Assembly: GCF_001277195.1 (NCBI RefSeq)
Contig: NZ_CP012268.1
Coordinates: forward strand, 1,984,001-2,048,000
Direction of reading: 5' to 3'
DNA: 64,000 nucleotides
From: Cronobacter muytjensii ATCC 51329
Lineage (GTDB): Bacteria; Pseudomonadota; Gammaproteobacteria; Enterobacterales; Enterobacteriaceae
Shown: one piece after another, positions 26,234 to 35,243 of the stretch
How the letters are laid out: each line of letters begins with the position of its first letter
How positions within the stretch are numbered: position 1 is the first letter of the stretch
The notes under the pieces: model-generated
The model's input: the letters and a program-made list of their open reading frames with translations, nothing else
Told to the model about the DNA's origin: nothing
The model's database searches: none
Translations under genes and position numbers: made by a program

Positions 26234-27616
26234 ATGGAAAAGAAGCTTGGCCTCGCCGCGTTAACCGCGCTTGTTTTAAGTTCCATGCTGGGTGCCGGGG
26301 TATTCAGTCTGCCGCAGAATATGGCCGAGGTGGCAAGTCCGGCGGCGCTGCTGATTGGCTGGGGGATCACCGGTGTGGGGATCCTGCTGCTGGCGCTCGC
26401 GATGCTGCTGTTAACCCGTCTGCGCCCTGACCTCGACGGCGGCATCTTTACCTACGCCCGCGAAGGGTTTGGCGAGCTGGTCGGCTTCTGCTCCGCGTGG
26501 GGTTACTGGCTGTGCGCGGTGATTGCCAACGTCTCGTATCTGGTCATCGTTTTCTCCGCCCTGAGCTTCTTTACCGACTCCCCCGAACTGCGCCTCTTTG
26601 GCGACGGCAACACCTGGCAGGCGATCGTCGGCGCTTCCGTCTTACTGTGGATCGTGCATTTTCTCGTGCTGCGCGGCGTCCAGACAGCGGCAAGCATTAA
26701 CCTTGCGGCAACGCTTGCGAAGCTGGTGCCGCTCGGCCTGTTTGTGGTGCTGGCGGTTATAGCCTTCCGCCTGCCTACCTTTACGCTCGATTTTACCGGC
26801 ATCGACCTCGGTGTGCCCGTCTGGGAGCAGGTGAAAAACACCATGCTCATTACGCTGTGGGTGTTTATCGGCGTGGAAGGCGCGGTGGTGGTCTCGGCCC
26901 GCGCGCGCAATAAAAAAGATGTCGGCATGGCGACACTGCTCGCGGTCCTCGCCGCGCTCACTGTTTATCTGCTGGTCACCCTGCTGTCGCTTGGCGTGCT
27001 GGCGCGTCCGGAGCTGGCGCAGATGCGCAACCCCTCAATGGCGGGCCTGATGGTCAATATGATGGGATCCTGGGGCGAAGTGATTATCGCCGCCGGGCTT
27101 ATCGTCTCCGTATGCGGCGCCTACCTGAGCTGGACGATTATGGCCGCCGAAGTGCCGCTGCTGGCCGCGCAGTATAAAGCGTTCCCGCGTCTTTTTGCCC
27201 GCCAGAACGCGCGCAACGCGCCGTCGGCGTCGCTGTGGCTTACAAACGCCAGCGTGCAGATTTGCCTGGTGCTGATCTGGGCGACCGGCTCCGATTACAA
27301 CACGCTGCTTACCATCGCCTCAGAGATGATTCTGGTGCCCTATTTCCTTGTCGGCGCCTACCTGCTGAAAATCGCCCGTCGTCCGATGCATCAGGCGATT
27401 GCTGTCGGGGCGTGCATTTATGGCCTATGGTTGCTGTATGCCTCAGGCCCGATGCATTTACTGCTTTCCGTGGTGCTGTACGCGCCTGGCGTGTTGTTCT
27501 TCCTCTACGCGCGCCGCACCCATGTGGAAAACGTGGCGCTGAAAGGACAGGAGAAAGTGGTCATTGGTCTGTTGCTGGTCGCCGCGTTGCCGGCCACCTG
27601 GATGCTGGTGCGCTAA
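26234..27616 (+). CDS. ydgI: YdgI, APC-family amino acid antiporter (arginine/ornithine-type)
   Basis: The 460-residue inner-membrane transporter has about 12 helices. The N-terminus MEKKLGLAALTALVLSSMLG, with GAGVFSLP, is the APC-superfamily start. WVFIGVEGAVVVSARARNKKDVG is the conserved loop of basic amino acid antiporters (ArcD/LysI). The ATG at 26234 is chosen because it places the first helix at the terminus; upstream codons are not conserved. The substrate is inferred from family only. folM follows 30 bp downstream. Confidence 0.88.
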   Translation: MEKKLGLAALTALVLSSMLGAGVFSLPQNMAEVASPAALLIGWGITGVGILLLALAMLLLTRLRPDLDGGIFTYAREGFGELVGFCSAWGYWLCAVIANVSYLVIVFSALSFFTDSPELRLFGDGNTWQAIVGASVLLWIVHFLVLRGVQTAASINLAATLAKLVPLGLFVVLAVIAFRLPTFTLDFTGIDLGVPVWEQVKNTMLITLWVFIGVEGAVVVSARARNKKDVGMATLLAVLAALTVYLLVTLLSLGVLARPELAQMRNPSMAGLMVNMMGSWGEVIIAAGLIVSVCGAYLSWTIMAAEVPLLAAQYKAFPRLFARQNARNAPSASLWLTNASVQICLVLIWATGSDYNTLLTIASEMILVPYFLVGAYLLKIARRPMHQAIAVGACIYGLWLLYASGPMHLLLSVVLYAPGVLFFLYARRTHVENVALKGQEKVVIGLLLVAALPATWMLVR

Positions 27617-27646
27617 TCTCCCTGTCCCCTTAGCTTAAGGAGAGTC

Positions 27647-28369
27647 ATGGTGAAAAAACTGGATAAGCCCATCGTCATCACCGGCGCAGGCCGCCGAATC
27701 GGTCTCGCGCTGGCGCACCATTTCCTGGCGCAGCATCATGATGTGATTGTCAGCTACCGCACCCGCTACCCGGCAATCGACGTGCTGGAAGAGGCGGGCG
27801 CGGTCTGCATTGAGGCGGATTTCTGCCATGACGAGGGCATTCTCGCCTTTGCGGACGCAGTAAAAGCGCGCACCACCCATATCCGCGCGCTGCTGCACAA
27901 CGCCAGCGCCTGGCAGGACGAAAGCCCCGGCGTGCCGCCGTCCGAGGTACTGTGCGCCATGTTGCAAATTCATGTACACGCGCCCTATCTCCTGAACTTC
28001 GCCCTTGAGCCGCTGCTGCGCGGCCAGGGCCATGCCGCCTGCGATATTATTCACTTTACCGATTACGTCGTGGAGCGCGGCAGCGACAAGCATATCGCCT
28101 ACGCCGCCAGCAAAGCGGCGCTCGATAACCTCACCCGCTCGTTCGCCCGTAAGCTCGCGCCGGAAGTGAAAGTGAACGCCATCGCGCCATCGCTCATCCT
28201 TTTTAATGAGCATGACGATCCGCAATACCGCCAGAAAGCGCTTAACAAGTCGCTGATGAAAATCGCCCCCGGCGAAAAAGAGATTATCGACCTGGTGGAT
28301 TATCTGCTCACCAGCCGTTACGTCACCGGACACAGCTACCCCGTAAACGGCGGCCGCCCGTTGCGTTAA
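27647..28369 (+). CDS. folM: Dihydromonapterin reductase FolM (short-chain dehydrogenase)
   Basis: The 240-residue cytoplasmic SDR has a Rossmann start PIVITGAGRRIGLALAHHF, where an arginine replaces the usual GxG spacing, as in pteridine reductases. The catalytic YxxxK is YAASK. It reduces dihydromonapterin to tetrahydromonapterin and has weak dihydrofolate reductase activity. The ribosome site is AAGGAGA. In E. coli ydgC lies between folM and rstA; no such gene is found here. Confidence 0.93.
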   Translation: MVKKLDKPIVITGAGRRIGLALAHHFLAQHHDVIVSYRTRYPAIDVLEEAGAVCIEADFCHDEGILAFADAVKARTTHIRALLHNASAWQDESPGVPPSEVLCAMLQIHVHAPYLLNFALEPLLRGQGHAACDIIHFTDYVVERGSDKHIAYAASKAALDNLTRSFARKLAPEVKVNAIAPSLILFNEHDDPQYRQKALNKSLMKIAPGEKEIIDLVDYLLTSRYVTGHSYPVNGGRPLR

Positions 28370-28444
28370 CCTGTTGAGCCACCGTTGCTGGCGCGCCGCG
28401 CCCGCCCGGTGTATCCTGGTGTTTTTACCGCAACGCAGAGTGCT

Positions 28445-29170
28445 ATGAGCAAGATCGTTTTTGTTGAAGATGACCCGGAAGTCGGCGAGCTTATTGCCGC
28501 CTATCTGGGCCGCCATGATATCGATGTGATTGTCGAAAGCCGCGGCGATCGCGCCGAGGCGGTCATTGAACGCGAGAACCCGGATCTGGTGCTGCTGGAT
28601 ATTATGCTGCCGGGCAAAGACGGCATGACCCTGTGCCGCGATCTGCGCACCCACTGGCACGGGCCGGTAGTGTTGCTGACCTCGCTTGACAGCGATATGA
28701 ACCACATCCTTTCGCTCGAAATGGGCGCCAGTGATTACATTCTGAAAACCACGCCGCCTGCCGTGCTGCTGGCGCGTCTTCGGCTGCATCTGCGTCAGCA
28801 TATGGCCGCGCCCGCGCCTGGTGAAACGGCCCCGACGCGCCAGCCGCATAAAGCGCTGCGTTTCGGCACGCTGTGCATCGACCCGCTGAACCGCCAGGTG
28901 ACGCTGGCAGGCGAGCAGGTCGCGCTTTCCACGGCGGATTTTGACCTGTTATGGGAGCTCGCCACCCATGCGGGACAGATCATGGACCGCGACGCGCTGT
29001 TAAAAAACCTGCGCGGCGTGAGCTATGACGGACTGGATCGCAGCGTGGATGTCGCGATTTCACGGCTGCGTAAAAAGCTTAATGACAGCGCCACCGAGCC
29101 GTATCGGATTAAAACCGTGCGCAATAAAGGGTATCTGTTCGCGCCGCATGCCTGGGAAAGCGAAGCGTAA
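28445..29170 (+). CDS. rstA: Response regulator RstA
   Basis: This OmpR-type response regulator has 241 residues from the ATG at 28445. The receiver domain has an acidic pocket FVEDDPE and phospho-acceptor Asp52 in LVLLDIMLPGKDG. The C-terminal winged helix is recognisable in DRDALLKNLRGVSYDGLDRS and ends KTVRNKGYLFAPHAW. RstA/RstB is induced by PhoPQ and influences acid tolerance, iron and curli. Its partner rstB starts only 1.8 kb downstream, separated by two unrelated genes. Confidence 0.94.
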   Translation: MSKIVFVEDDPEVGELIAAYLGRHDIDVIVESRGDRAEAVIERENPDLVLLDIMLPGKDGMTLCRDLRTHWHGPVVLLTSLDSDMNHILSLEMGASDYILKTTPPAVLLARLRLHLRQHMAAPAPGETAPTRQPHKALRFGTLCIDPLNRQVTLAGEQVALSTADFDLLWELATHAGQIMDRDALLKNLRGVSYDGLDRSVDVAISRLRKKLNDSATEPYRIKTVRNKGYLFAPHAWESEA

Positions 29171-29175
29171 CTGCC

Positions 29176-29197
29176 GCGCCGCGCAAAAGCGCGGCGC
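29176..29197. terminator. Perfect hairpin between rstA and the SDR gene
   Basis: GCGCCGCGC (29176-29184) and GCGCGGCGC (29189-29197) form a 9-bp stem with an AAAA loop between convergent genes. It lacks a T-run but could impede read-through from rstA. Confidence 0.5.
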
Positions 29198-29207
29198 AAC
29201 TGCTGTC

Positions 29208-29960
29208 TTAAATCTGCGCCATGCCGCCATCCACAAACAGCTCGACGCCGTTCACATAGCTCGCCTCGTCTGACGCCAGAAACAGCACCGCTTTCGCTAT
29301 CTCAGCCGGCAGGCCAACGCGCCCGAGCGGGATCTGCGTGAGAAAATCTTTTTTCACGCGCTCGGCCTCTTCGCCACCGCCAAAGAGCGCATTAAGCCCT
29401 GCCGTTTCGGTGACGCCGGGGCTGATGGCGTTGACGCGGATATTACGGTCTTTGAGATCGAGCACCCAGTTGCGGGCGAAACTGCGCACTGCCGCTTTGG
29501 TCGCCGAATAGACGCTGAATGCGGGCGTGCCGCTGACGCTTGTGGTCGATGATGTCAGAATAATCGACGCCCCGTCGCGCAACAGCGGCAGCGCTTTCTG
29601 CACGGTGAAGAGCACGCCTTTGACATTGATGTCGAATGTCTCGTGATAATGCGCTTCGGAAATGGCGCCCAGCGGCGCGAATTCGCCGCCGCCCGCGTTA
29701 GCGAAGACGACATCGATATGGCTGTGGCGCTGTTGAACGGCCTCATACAGGCGGTCGATATCGGCAAGCTGGCTCATATCGCCGCGCACACCTGTGACGT
29801 TGTCACCTAGCTGTCTCTGCGCCTCGTCCAGCGCCGCCTGACGGCGCCCGGTGATAAACACCTGCGCGCCTTCGTCAGCAAACGCTTTGGCTGTTGCCAG
29901 CCCAATGCCGCTGGTGCCGCCAGTCACAATAACCACTTTATTGCCAAAACGTGCGTTCAT
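29208..29960 (-). CDS. SDR-family oxidoreductase
   Basis: A classical short-chain dehydrogenase of 250 residues from the second of two adjacent ATGs (29960). I prefer that one because GGAG lies 6 nt away; the first, at 29963, is only 3 nt away. The cofactor motif is VVIVTGGTSGIGLATAKAF, the NAG motif is FANAGGGEF, and the catalytic residues are Ser in ILTSSTTSVSG and YSATK. TGRRQ after strand beta-2 suggests NADPH. Substrate unknown. It diverges from a LysR gene and, with it, separates rstA from rstB. A perfect matS site lies inside the gene. Confidence 0.9.
   Translation of the reverse strand: MNARFGNKVVIVTGGTSGIGLATAKAFADEGAQVFITGRRQAALDEAQRQLGDNVTGVRGDMSQLADIDRLYEAVQQRHSHIDVVFANAGGGEFAPLGAISEAHYHETFDINVKGVLFTVQKALPLLRDGASIILTSSTTSVSGTPAFSVYSATKAAVRSFARNWVLDLKDRNIRVNAISPGVTETAGLNALFGGGEEAERVKKDFLTQIPLGRVGLPAEIAKAVLFLASDEASYVNGVELFVDGGMAQI
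29794..29806. other. matS site (MatP binding)
   Basis: GTGACGTTGTCAC is a perfect match to the matS consensus GTGACRNYGTCAC. MatP bound to such sites organises the Ter macrodomain. The nearby tus/TerB supports this location. Confidence 0.8.
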
Positions 29961-30071
29961 CATTTTCTCCTCAGTGAATGTAACGAAACGTCCTGGGCTG
30001 AGAATAAGCCCTTCCCATCAGGCTGTGTACCAGGACAAAATGGCACCCTGCGTTCTGTCTGAGGAACGATA

Positions 30072-30977
30072 ATGCAACCCGATCTCAACGACTATTTTTA
30101 CTATGCCGAAGTGGTAAACCACGGCGGGTTTGCTGCGGCGAGCCGCGCGCTGAAGCAGCCGAAATCAAAACTAAGCCGCCGTGTGGCGGGGCTTGAGGCA
30201 CAGCTTGGCGTGCGGCTGATTGAGCGCTCCAGCCGCCGCTTTCGCGTGACCGATATCGGCCAGGCGTTTTATGAACAGTGTCGCGCTATGCTGCTGGAGG
30301 CGGAAAAAGCCCAGGCGGTGATAGCGCAGGCGCATAAAGAGCCGCAGGGCGTGGTGCGCTTCAGCTGCCCGACCGGGCTGGTAGAAATTATCTCGACTAC
30401 GCTACCCGCGTTTATGAACCGCTACCCGCAAGTCAGGCTGCAAATCATCGCGATTGACCGGCCTGTCGACCTGATAGAAGAGCGCATTGATATCGCACTG
30501 CGCGTGCGCACGGAGCTTGCGAGCGACGCGGAGCTCATCATGCGCTCGCTGGGCACGTCGAGCCGCATCCTGGTGGCCAGCCCGACGCTTGCTAACCAGT
30601 TAACGGGCAATATCGACAGCCTCGCCAGCTACCCGACGCTCGGCACCAGTGACGAACCCGGAGAAATCAGCTGGGCGCTGGAACATGAACAGGGCAAGCG
30701 CTGTCTGATTCGCCATCAGCCGCGGCTGAGCTGTGGCGATTTCACGGCGATCCGCGCGGCGGCGATAGCGGGCCTTGGCATTGCGCTGCTGCCGGATCAC
30801 GTCTGCGCGCAGGCGCTTAAAAGCGGTGAGCTGGTACAGGTTTATCGCGGCTGGAAGGGGCAGCGAGGTATTGTGCATCTTGTGTTTACCACGCGCCGCG
30901 GTCTGCCGCCCGCGGTCAGGGCGTTTATCGACCACCTGGCAGCGAACTTTCCGCACACGACATCGGTCATTAAATAA
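30072..30977 (+). CDS. LysR-family transcriptional regulator
   Basis: This 301-residue LysR protein has an N-terminal winged HTH: LNDYFYYAEVVNHGGFAAAS, then RALKQPKSKLSRRVAGLEAQ. The effector domain starts near residue 90 (GVVRFSCPTGLVEI). It is divergent from the SDR gene over 111 bp, the usual arrangement of a LysR regulator and its target. GTCCTGG (29990-29996) and CCAGGAC (30029-30035) are inverted within that gap and may contribute to its operator. rstB starts 26 bp after the stop, so rstB probably depends partly on this transcript. Confidence 0.92.
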   Translation: MQPDLNDYFYYAEVVNHGGFAAASRALKQPKSKLSRRVAGLEAQLGVRLIERSSRRFRVTDIGQAFYEQCRAMLLEAEKAQAVIAQAHKEPQGVVRFSCPTGLVEIISTTLPAFMNRYPQVRLQIIAIDRPVDLIEERIDIALRVRTELASDAELIMRSLGTSSRILVASPTLANQLTGNIDSLASYPTLGTSDEPGEISWALEHEQGKRCLIRHQPRLSCGDFTAIRAAAIAGLGIALLPDHVCAQALKSGELVQVYRGWKGQRGIVHLVFTTRRGLPPAVRAFIDHLAANFPHTTSVIK

Positions 30978-31003
30978 CCGCGCCGCGCGGACGAGAGATT
31001 GTC

Positions 31004-32290
31004 ATGAAAAAACTCTTTATCCAGTTCTATTTGCTGCTGTTTGTCTGCTTTCTGGTGATGACGATGCTGGTCGGGCTGGTCTATAAATTCACCGCCGAAC
31101 GCGCGGGCCGCCAGTCGCTGGACGACCTGATGAAAAGCTCGCTCTACCTGATGCGCAGCGAGCTGCGGGAAATTCCGCCGCATGAATGGAACAAAACCAT
31201 TAAAGAACTGGATTTAAACCTGTCGTTTAAGCTGCGGATCCAGCCGCTCAGCCAGTTTCATCTCGATGACATCAACAGCCGCCGTCTGCGCGAGGGCGAA
31301 ATTGTGGCGCTGGACGATGAATATACGTTTATCCAGCGTATTCCGCGCAGCCACTACGTGCTCGCCGTCGGCCCGGTGCCGTATCTCTATTTTCTGCATC
31401 AGATGCGGCTGCTGGATATCGCGCTGATTGCGCTGATTGCGATTTCGCTGGCGCTGCCGGTGTTTATCTGGATGCGGCCCCACTGGCAGGAGATGTTGCG
31501 CCTGGAGGCGGCGGCGCAGCGGCTCGGCGACGGACACCTTGATGAACGCATTCATTTTGATAAAGCCTCGGGCTTCGCGCGGCTCGGCGTGGCGTTCAAC
31601 CAGATGGCGAATAACATTAACGCGCTGATTGCCAGCAAAAAACAGCTTATTGACGGCATCGCTCATGAACTGCGCACTCCACTGGTGCGGCTGCGCTACC
31701 GGCTGGAGATGAGCGATAACCTGAGCGCGGCGGAGTCGCAGGCGCTAAACCGCGATATCGGTCAGCTCGAAGCGCTCATTGAGGAGCTTTTGACCTATGC
31801 GCGACTCGACCGCCCGCAAACGGAACTGCACCTGACGCACCCGGCGCTGTCCCGCTGGCTGCATGAGTATGTCGATGACGCGCGCTCGCTGCACCCGGAA
31901 CGCGAGCTGGTGCTGGCTCGCGTTGATGAAGGCGATTACGGCGCGCTCGATATGCGCCTGATGGAGCGCGTGCTGGATAATCTGGTGAATAACGGGCTGC
32001 GTTACAGCGAACAGCGGCTGAGGATCGGGTTATCGCTGCAGGGCGCGCAGGCGACGCTTGAAGTGGAAGACGACGGCCCCGGCATTCCGGAAGCAGAACG
32101 CAGCCGGGTATTCGAGCCGTTTGTGCGTCTCGACCCGAGCCGCGATCGCGCTACGGGCGGCTGCGGCCTCGGGCTCGCCATCGTACAGTCGATCGCCACC
32201 GCGATGAGCGGCCAGGTGAGCGTCGCGCAGAGCACGCTCGGCGGCGCGCATTTTCGTTTCAGTTGGCCAGTAGTGCCTGATGACGCGTAA
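31004..32290 (+). CDS. rstB: Sensor histidine kinase RstB
   Basis: The 428-residue inner-membrane kinase has a first helix at residues about 5-28 and a second near 135-155, with a periplasmic domain between. A HAMP segment follows. The phospho-acceptor is His221 in GIAHELRTPLVRLRYRLEMS. The catalytic domain shows the N box (LDNLVNNGLRYS), G1 (DDGPGIPE) and G2 (GCGLGLAIVQS). All motifs are intact. Its cognate regulator rstA is separated by an SDR/LysR pair, unlike the adjacent E. coli arrangement. Confidence 0.94.
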   Translation: MKKLFIQFYLLLFVCFLVMTMLVGLVYKFTAERAGRQSLDDLMKSSLYLMRSELREIPPHEWNKTIKELDLNLSFKLRIQPLSQFHLDDINSRRLREGEIVALDDEYTFIQRIPRSHYVLAVGPVPYLYFLHQMRLLDIALIALIAISLALPVFIWMRPHWQEMLRLEAAAQRLGDGHLDERIHFDKASGFARLGVAFNQMANNINALIASKKQLIDGIAHELRTPLVRLRYRLEMSDNLSAAESQALNRDIGQLEALIEELLTYARLDRPQTELHLTHPALSRWLHEYVDDARSLHPERELVLARVDEGDYGALDMRLMERVLDNLVNNGLRYSEQRLRIGLSLQGAQATLEVEDDGPGIPEAERSRVFEPFVRLDPSRDRATGGCGLGLAIVQSIATAMSGQVSVAQSTLGGAHFRFSWPVVPDDA

Positions 32291-32695
32291 TTTCGGGGTG
32301 CGCGAGATTGAGCCGGTTGTCGATGGCGGGTGCGCTGCGCTTGCCCGCCCTGCACGCAGCCAGGTTATGACATACATATGCGAAGCAACTGGTGGGATGG
32401 CGGCTGACAACATACCTGCATGAACGGAGTGGGAGCATGGCGGGTGCGTTTGCCTGCCCTGCACGCTAGCCTGTACGCCTGAGGCATGCCACGCGTAAGG
32501 GGGTTAAGCGAAGCGCCATCCGCTGTTTCGCCCTCTCACTTACCGTTCTCACCTCGCCCGCGCCACATGAACACGCTTTAACGCCCATTCTCCTCTGCGC
32601 CCCCATCCTTTCTGCCTGACTTTTTAATTCGCTATGGCTAAACCCGGCGAAATTGTGCTAAATATATAGTATGTTGTAACTAATGAGAGATCATC
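32291..32695. repeat. rstB-tus intergenic region with two REP-like hairpin repeats
   Basis: Two copies of a ~36-bp element are present in the same orientation. Copy 1 is 32323-32361 (GGCGGGT...CCCGCCCTGCACGC) and copy 2 is 32437-32471 (GGCGGGTGCG...CCTGCCCTGCACGC). Each can fold on itself through its GGCGGG and CCCGCC arms; copy 2 has one mismatch. Such hairpins are common extragenic repeats in enterobacteria. The rest contains no gene; the TerB site lies at its right end. Confidence 0.6.
32664..32686 (+). other. TerB-like replication termination site, also tus operator
   Basis: The core GTATGTTGTAACTAA at 32669-32683 matches E. coli TerB. It ends 13 bp before the tus ATG, as in E. coli, where Tus binding blocks forks and represses tus. 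By comparison with E. coli TerB, forks moving left to right in this window meet the blocking face. Confidence 0.92.
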
Positions 32696-33625
32696 ATGGC
32701 CCGTTACGATCTGGTTGAACGCCTCAATATCACTTTTCGTGAGTTAGAACACGCGCTGATGGAAATGCGCGATGGCCTTGCGGCCTGTCGCCTGCTGGCG
32801 GGACGGGTATTCACTCTGCCGGAAGTGGAAAAAGGCAAAGAGCACGATCCGTTACTCACTATCGCCGTGACGCAAAAAATCGGCAAAGAGGCGCAGGAGG
32901 CGGCGCTGCGCCACTTTACGCACCTGTTTATCCAGCAGCAGTCGGAGAAACGCAGCAGCAAGGCGGCGGTGCGCCTGCCTGGCGCGGTCTGCTTTAGCGT
33001 TGATGACGCAAAGCATAAGGCGCTGCACGCGCTGGCTGAGAAAATCAACACGCTCAAAACCCAGCTCGAAGAGATCATCACCGTGGAATCGGGCCTGCCC
33101 TCCACCCAACGTTTTGAGTGGGTACACCGCTATCTGCCGGGGCTTATTACGCTCAATGCCTACCGCCGTCTGACGGTGCTGGATAATCCGGCCACGCTGC
33201 GCTTCGGCTGGGCTAATAAACACATCATTAAAAACCTGACGCGTGATGAAGTGCTGGCGATGCTGGAGCGCGGGCTTAAAGCGCCGCGCGCGGTGGGCGG
33301 GCTAACCAAAGAGCAGTGGCACGCGAGGCTGACGCAGGAGTACAACGATATCGCGGCGCTGCCGCAAAAAGCGCGGTTAAAAATCAAGCGCCCGGTGAAG
33401 GTGCAGCCGGTGGCGCGGGTCTGGTATGCGCAAAACCAGCGACAGGTGCAGTATGCCTGCCCGTCGCCGCTGATTGTGCTGTGCCACGCCACGCGCGGCG
33501 GCGCGGTGCCGGATATCGGCGAGCTGCTTGATTACGACGCGGAAAACGTCCAGCACCGCTATAAGCCGCAGGCGGAAGCGCTCGTCATGATGATCCCCCG
33601 CCTGCACCTCTACCTCGCGCCCTGA
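32696..33625 (+). CDS. tus: DNA replication terminus site-binding protein Tus
   Basis: The 309-residue monomeric DNA-binding protein stops replication forks by blocking DnaB at Ter sites. It starts MARYDLVERLNITFRELE. The interdomain strands that grip DNA are rich in basic residues (PQKARLKIKRPVKVQPVARV). The Ter-lock region RFGWANKHIIKNLTRDEVL corresponds to the E. coli segment containing His144. The gene directly follows its own TerB site. Confidence 0.95.
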   Translation: MARYDLVERLNITFRELEHALMEMRDGLAACRLLAGRVFTLPEVEKGKEHDPLLTIAVTQKIGKEAQEAALRHFTHLFIQQQSEKRSSKAAVRLPGAVCFSVDDAKHKALHALAEKINTLKTQLEEIITVESGLPSTQRFEWVHRYLPGLITLNAYRRLTVLDNPATLRFGWANKHIIKNLTRDEVLAMLERGLKAPRAVGGLTKEQWHARLTQEYNDIAALPQKARLKIKRPVKVQPVARVWYAQNQRQVQYACPSPLIVLCHATRGGAVPDIGELLDYDAENVQHRYKPQAEALVMMIPRLHLYLAP

Positions 33626-35023
33626 TCAGGGCTTCATGCTGCCCACCATTTCTTCCGGGCGCACCCAGGCGTCAAACTCCTCCTCGCTGAGATAACCGAG
33701 TTTCAGCGCGGAGGCCTTGAGCGTCAGCCCCTCTTTATGCGCTTTCTTGGCGATTTCCGCCGCTTTGTCGTAGCCGATATGGGTGTTGAGCGCGGTCACC
33801 AGCATCAGCGATTCGTTAAGCAACTGGCTGATGCGGTCGCGGTTCGGCTCAATGCCGACCGCGCAGTGGTGGTTGAAGCTCTCCATGCCGTCCGCCAGCA
33901 GACGCACCGATTGCAGGAAGTTATGGATAACCATCGGGCGAAAGACGTTAAGCTCGAAGTTACCCATCGCCCCGCCCATATTCACCGCCACGTCATTGCC
34001 CATGACCTGACAGCAGAGCATGGTGAGCGCTTCGCACTGGGTCGGGTTGACTTTGCCCGGCATGATGGAAGAACCCGGCTCGTTTTCCGGAATAGAGATT
34101 TCGCCGATGCCGCAGCGCGGGCCGCTTGCAAGCCAGCGTACATCGTTCGCGATTTTCATCAGCGAGGCCGCGAGTCCTTTGAGCGCGCCGTGGGCCTGCA
34201 CCAGCGCGTCGCAGGTGGCGAGCGCCTCGAATTTATTGGGCGCGGTCACGAACGGCTGGCCGGTGAACGCAGCAAGCTCTTTCGCCACGCGTTCGGCATA
34301 TTCCGGGTGAGTATTGAGCCCGGTGCCGACGGCCGTGCCGCCGAGCGCCAGCTCCGCCAGATGCGGCAGGCTGTGGTCGATATGCTTAAGATTGTGCTCA
34401 AGCATCGCCACCCAGCCGGAGATCTCCTGGCCGAGCGTCAGCGGCGTGGCGTCCTGCAGATGGGTTCGACCAATTTTCACGATATCGCTAAAGGCGCTCG
34501 CCTTGTCGCTGAGCGTTTTGTGCAGTACCCGGAGTTGCGGAATAAGCTGTTCGCGCAGGGCGATAACCGCCGCGACGTGCATCGCCGTCGGGAAAACGTC
34601 GTTTGAGCTCTGGCTTTTGTTGACGTCGTCATTCGGGTGCACTTTACGGGCCATACCGCGCTCGCCGCCGAGAATTTCGCTCGCCCGATTGGCCAGCACC
34701 TCGTTCATGTTCATGTTGGTCTGGGTGCCGGAGCCGGTCTGCCAGATAGCAAGCGGGAATTCGTCCGGGTGCGCGCCTTCCAGCACCTCATCCGCCGCGT
34801 TGATGATGGCGTCGCCGCGCTCGGCAGGCAGCAGGCCGAGATCCATGTTGACCTTCGCGGCGGCGCGTTTCGTCAGCGCCAGCGCCTGGATAAGCGCCGT
34901 GGGCATTTTCTCGGTAGAGATACGGAAATGCTCCAGCGAACGCTGCGTTTGCGCGCCCCAGAGTTTATCGGCCGGCACGTCGATTGCGCCCATGGAATCT
35001 TTTTCACTGCGGTAGGCGGTCAT
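33626..35023 (-). CDS. fumC: Fumarate hydratase class II, FumC
   Basis: The 465-residue, iron-independent, oxidant-stable fumarase interconverts fumarate and malate. It starts MTAYRSEKDSMGAIDVPADK at 35023 after a strong AAGGAGAAAG ribosome site. The family signature is GSSIMPGKVNPTQ; the substrate regions GSGTQTNMNMNEVLANRA and GRTHLQDATPLTLGQE are intact. In E. coli it is SoxRS-controlled and lies behind fumA as here. The 220-bp gap to fumA suggests it can be expressed independently. Confidence 0.97.
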   Translation of the reverse strand: MTAYRSEKDSMGAIDVPADKLWGAQTQRSLEHFRISTEKMPTALIQALALTKRAAAKVNMDLGLLPAERGDAIINAADEVLEGAHPDEFPLAIWQTGSGTQTNMNMNEVLANRASEILGGERGMARKVHPNDDVNKSQSSNDVFPTAMHVAAVIALREQLIPQLRVLHKTLSDKASAFSDIVKIGRTHLQDATPLTLGQEISGWVAMLEHNLKHIDHSLPHLAELALGGTAVGTGLNTHPEYAERVAKELAAFTGQPFVTAPNKFEALATCDALVQAHGALKGLAASLMKIANDVRWLASGPRCGIGEISIPENEPGSSIMPGKVNPTQCEALTMLCCQVMGNDVAVNMGGAMGNFELNVFRPMVIHNFLQSVRLLADGMESFNHHCAVGIEPNRDRISQLLNESLMLVTALNTHIGYDKAAEIAKKAHKEGLTLKASALKLGYLSEEEFDAWVRPEEMVGSMKP

Positions 35024-35204
35024 TACTTTCTCCTTGATAACAAAGATGGGATAGCTCACAGGCTTAAGGAATAAGTATTGATGCGTTAAAAAAACCTGCA
35101 CGGCGCTTTGTGCGCTCTTGTGGGGTGGCGATTTTGATGCTTGGGTGTCAGGTGGCGGCTTCAGCTTACCTGCCTGTAGGTGATGCCGCGCTATATTTAG
35201 CCAG

Positions 35205-35232
35205 GCCGGGTGAGCGCAGCCGCCCACCCGGC
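35205..35232. repeat. REP-like hairpin between fumA and fumC
   Basis: GCCGGGTG (35205-35212) pairs with CACCCGGC (35225-35232) over a 12-nt loop. It sits 11 bp past the fumA stop with no U-run. It resembles an extragenic palindrome that could protect or attenuate the fumA message. Confidence 0.6.
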
Positions 35233-35243
35233 AAGGCGTTACA

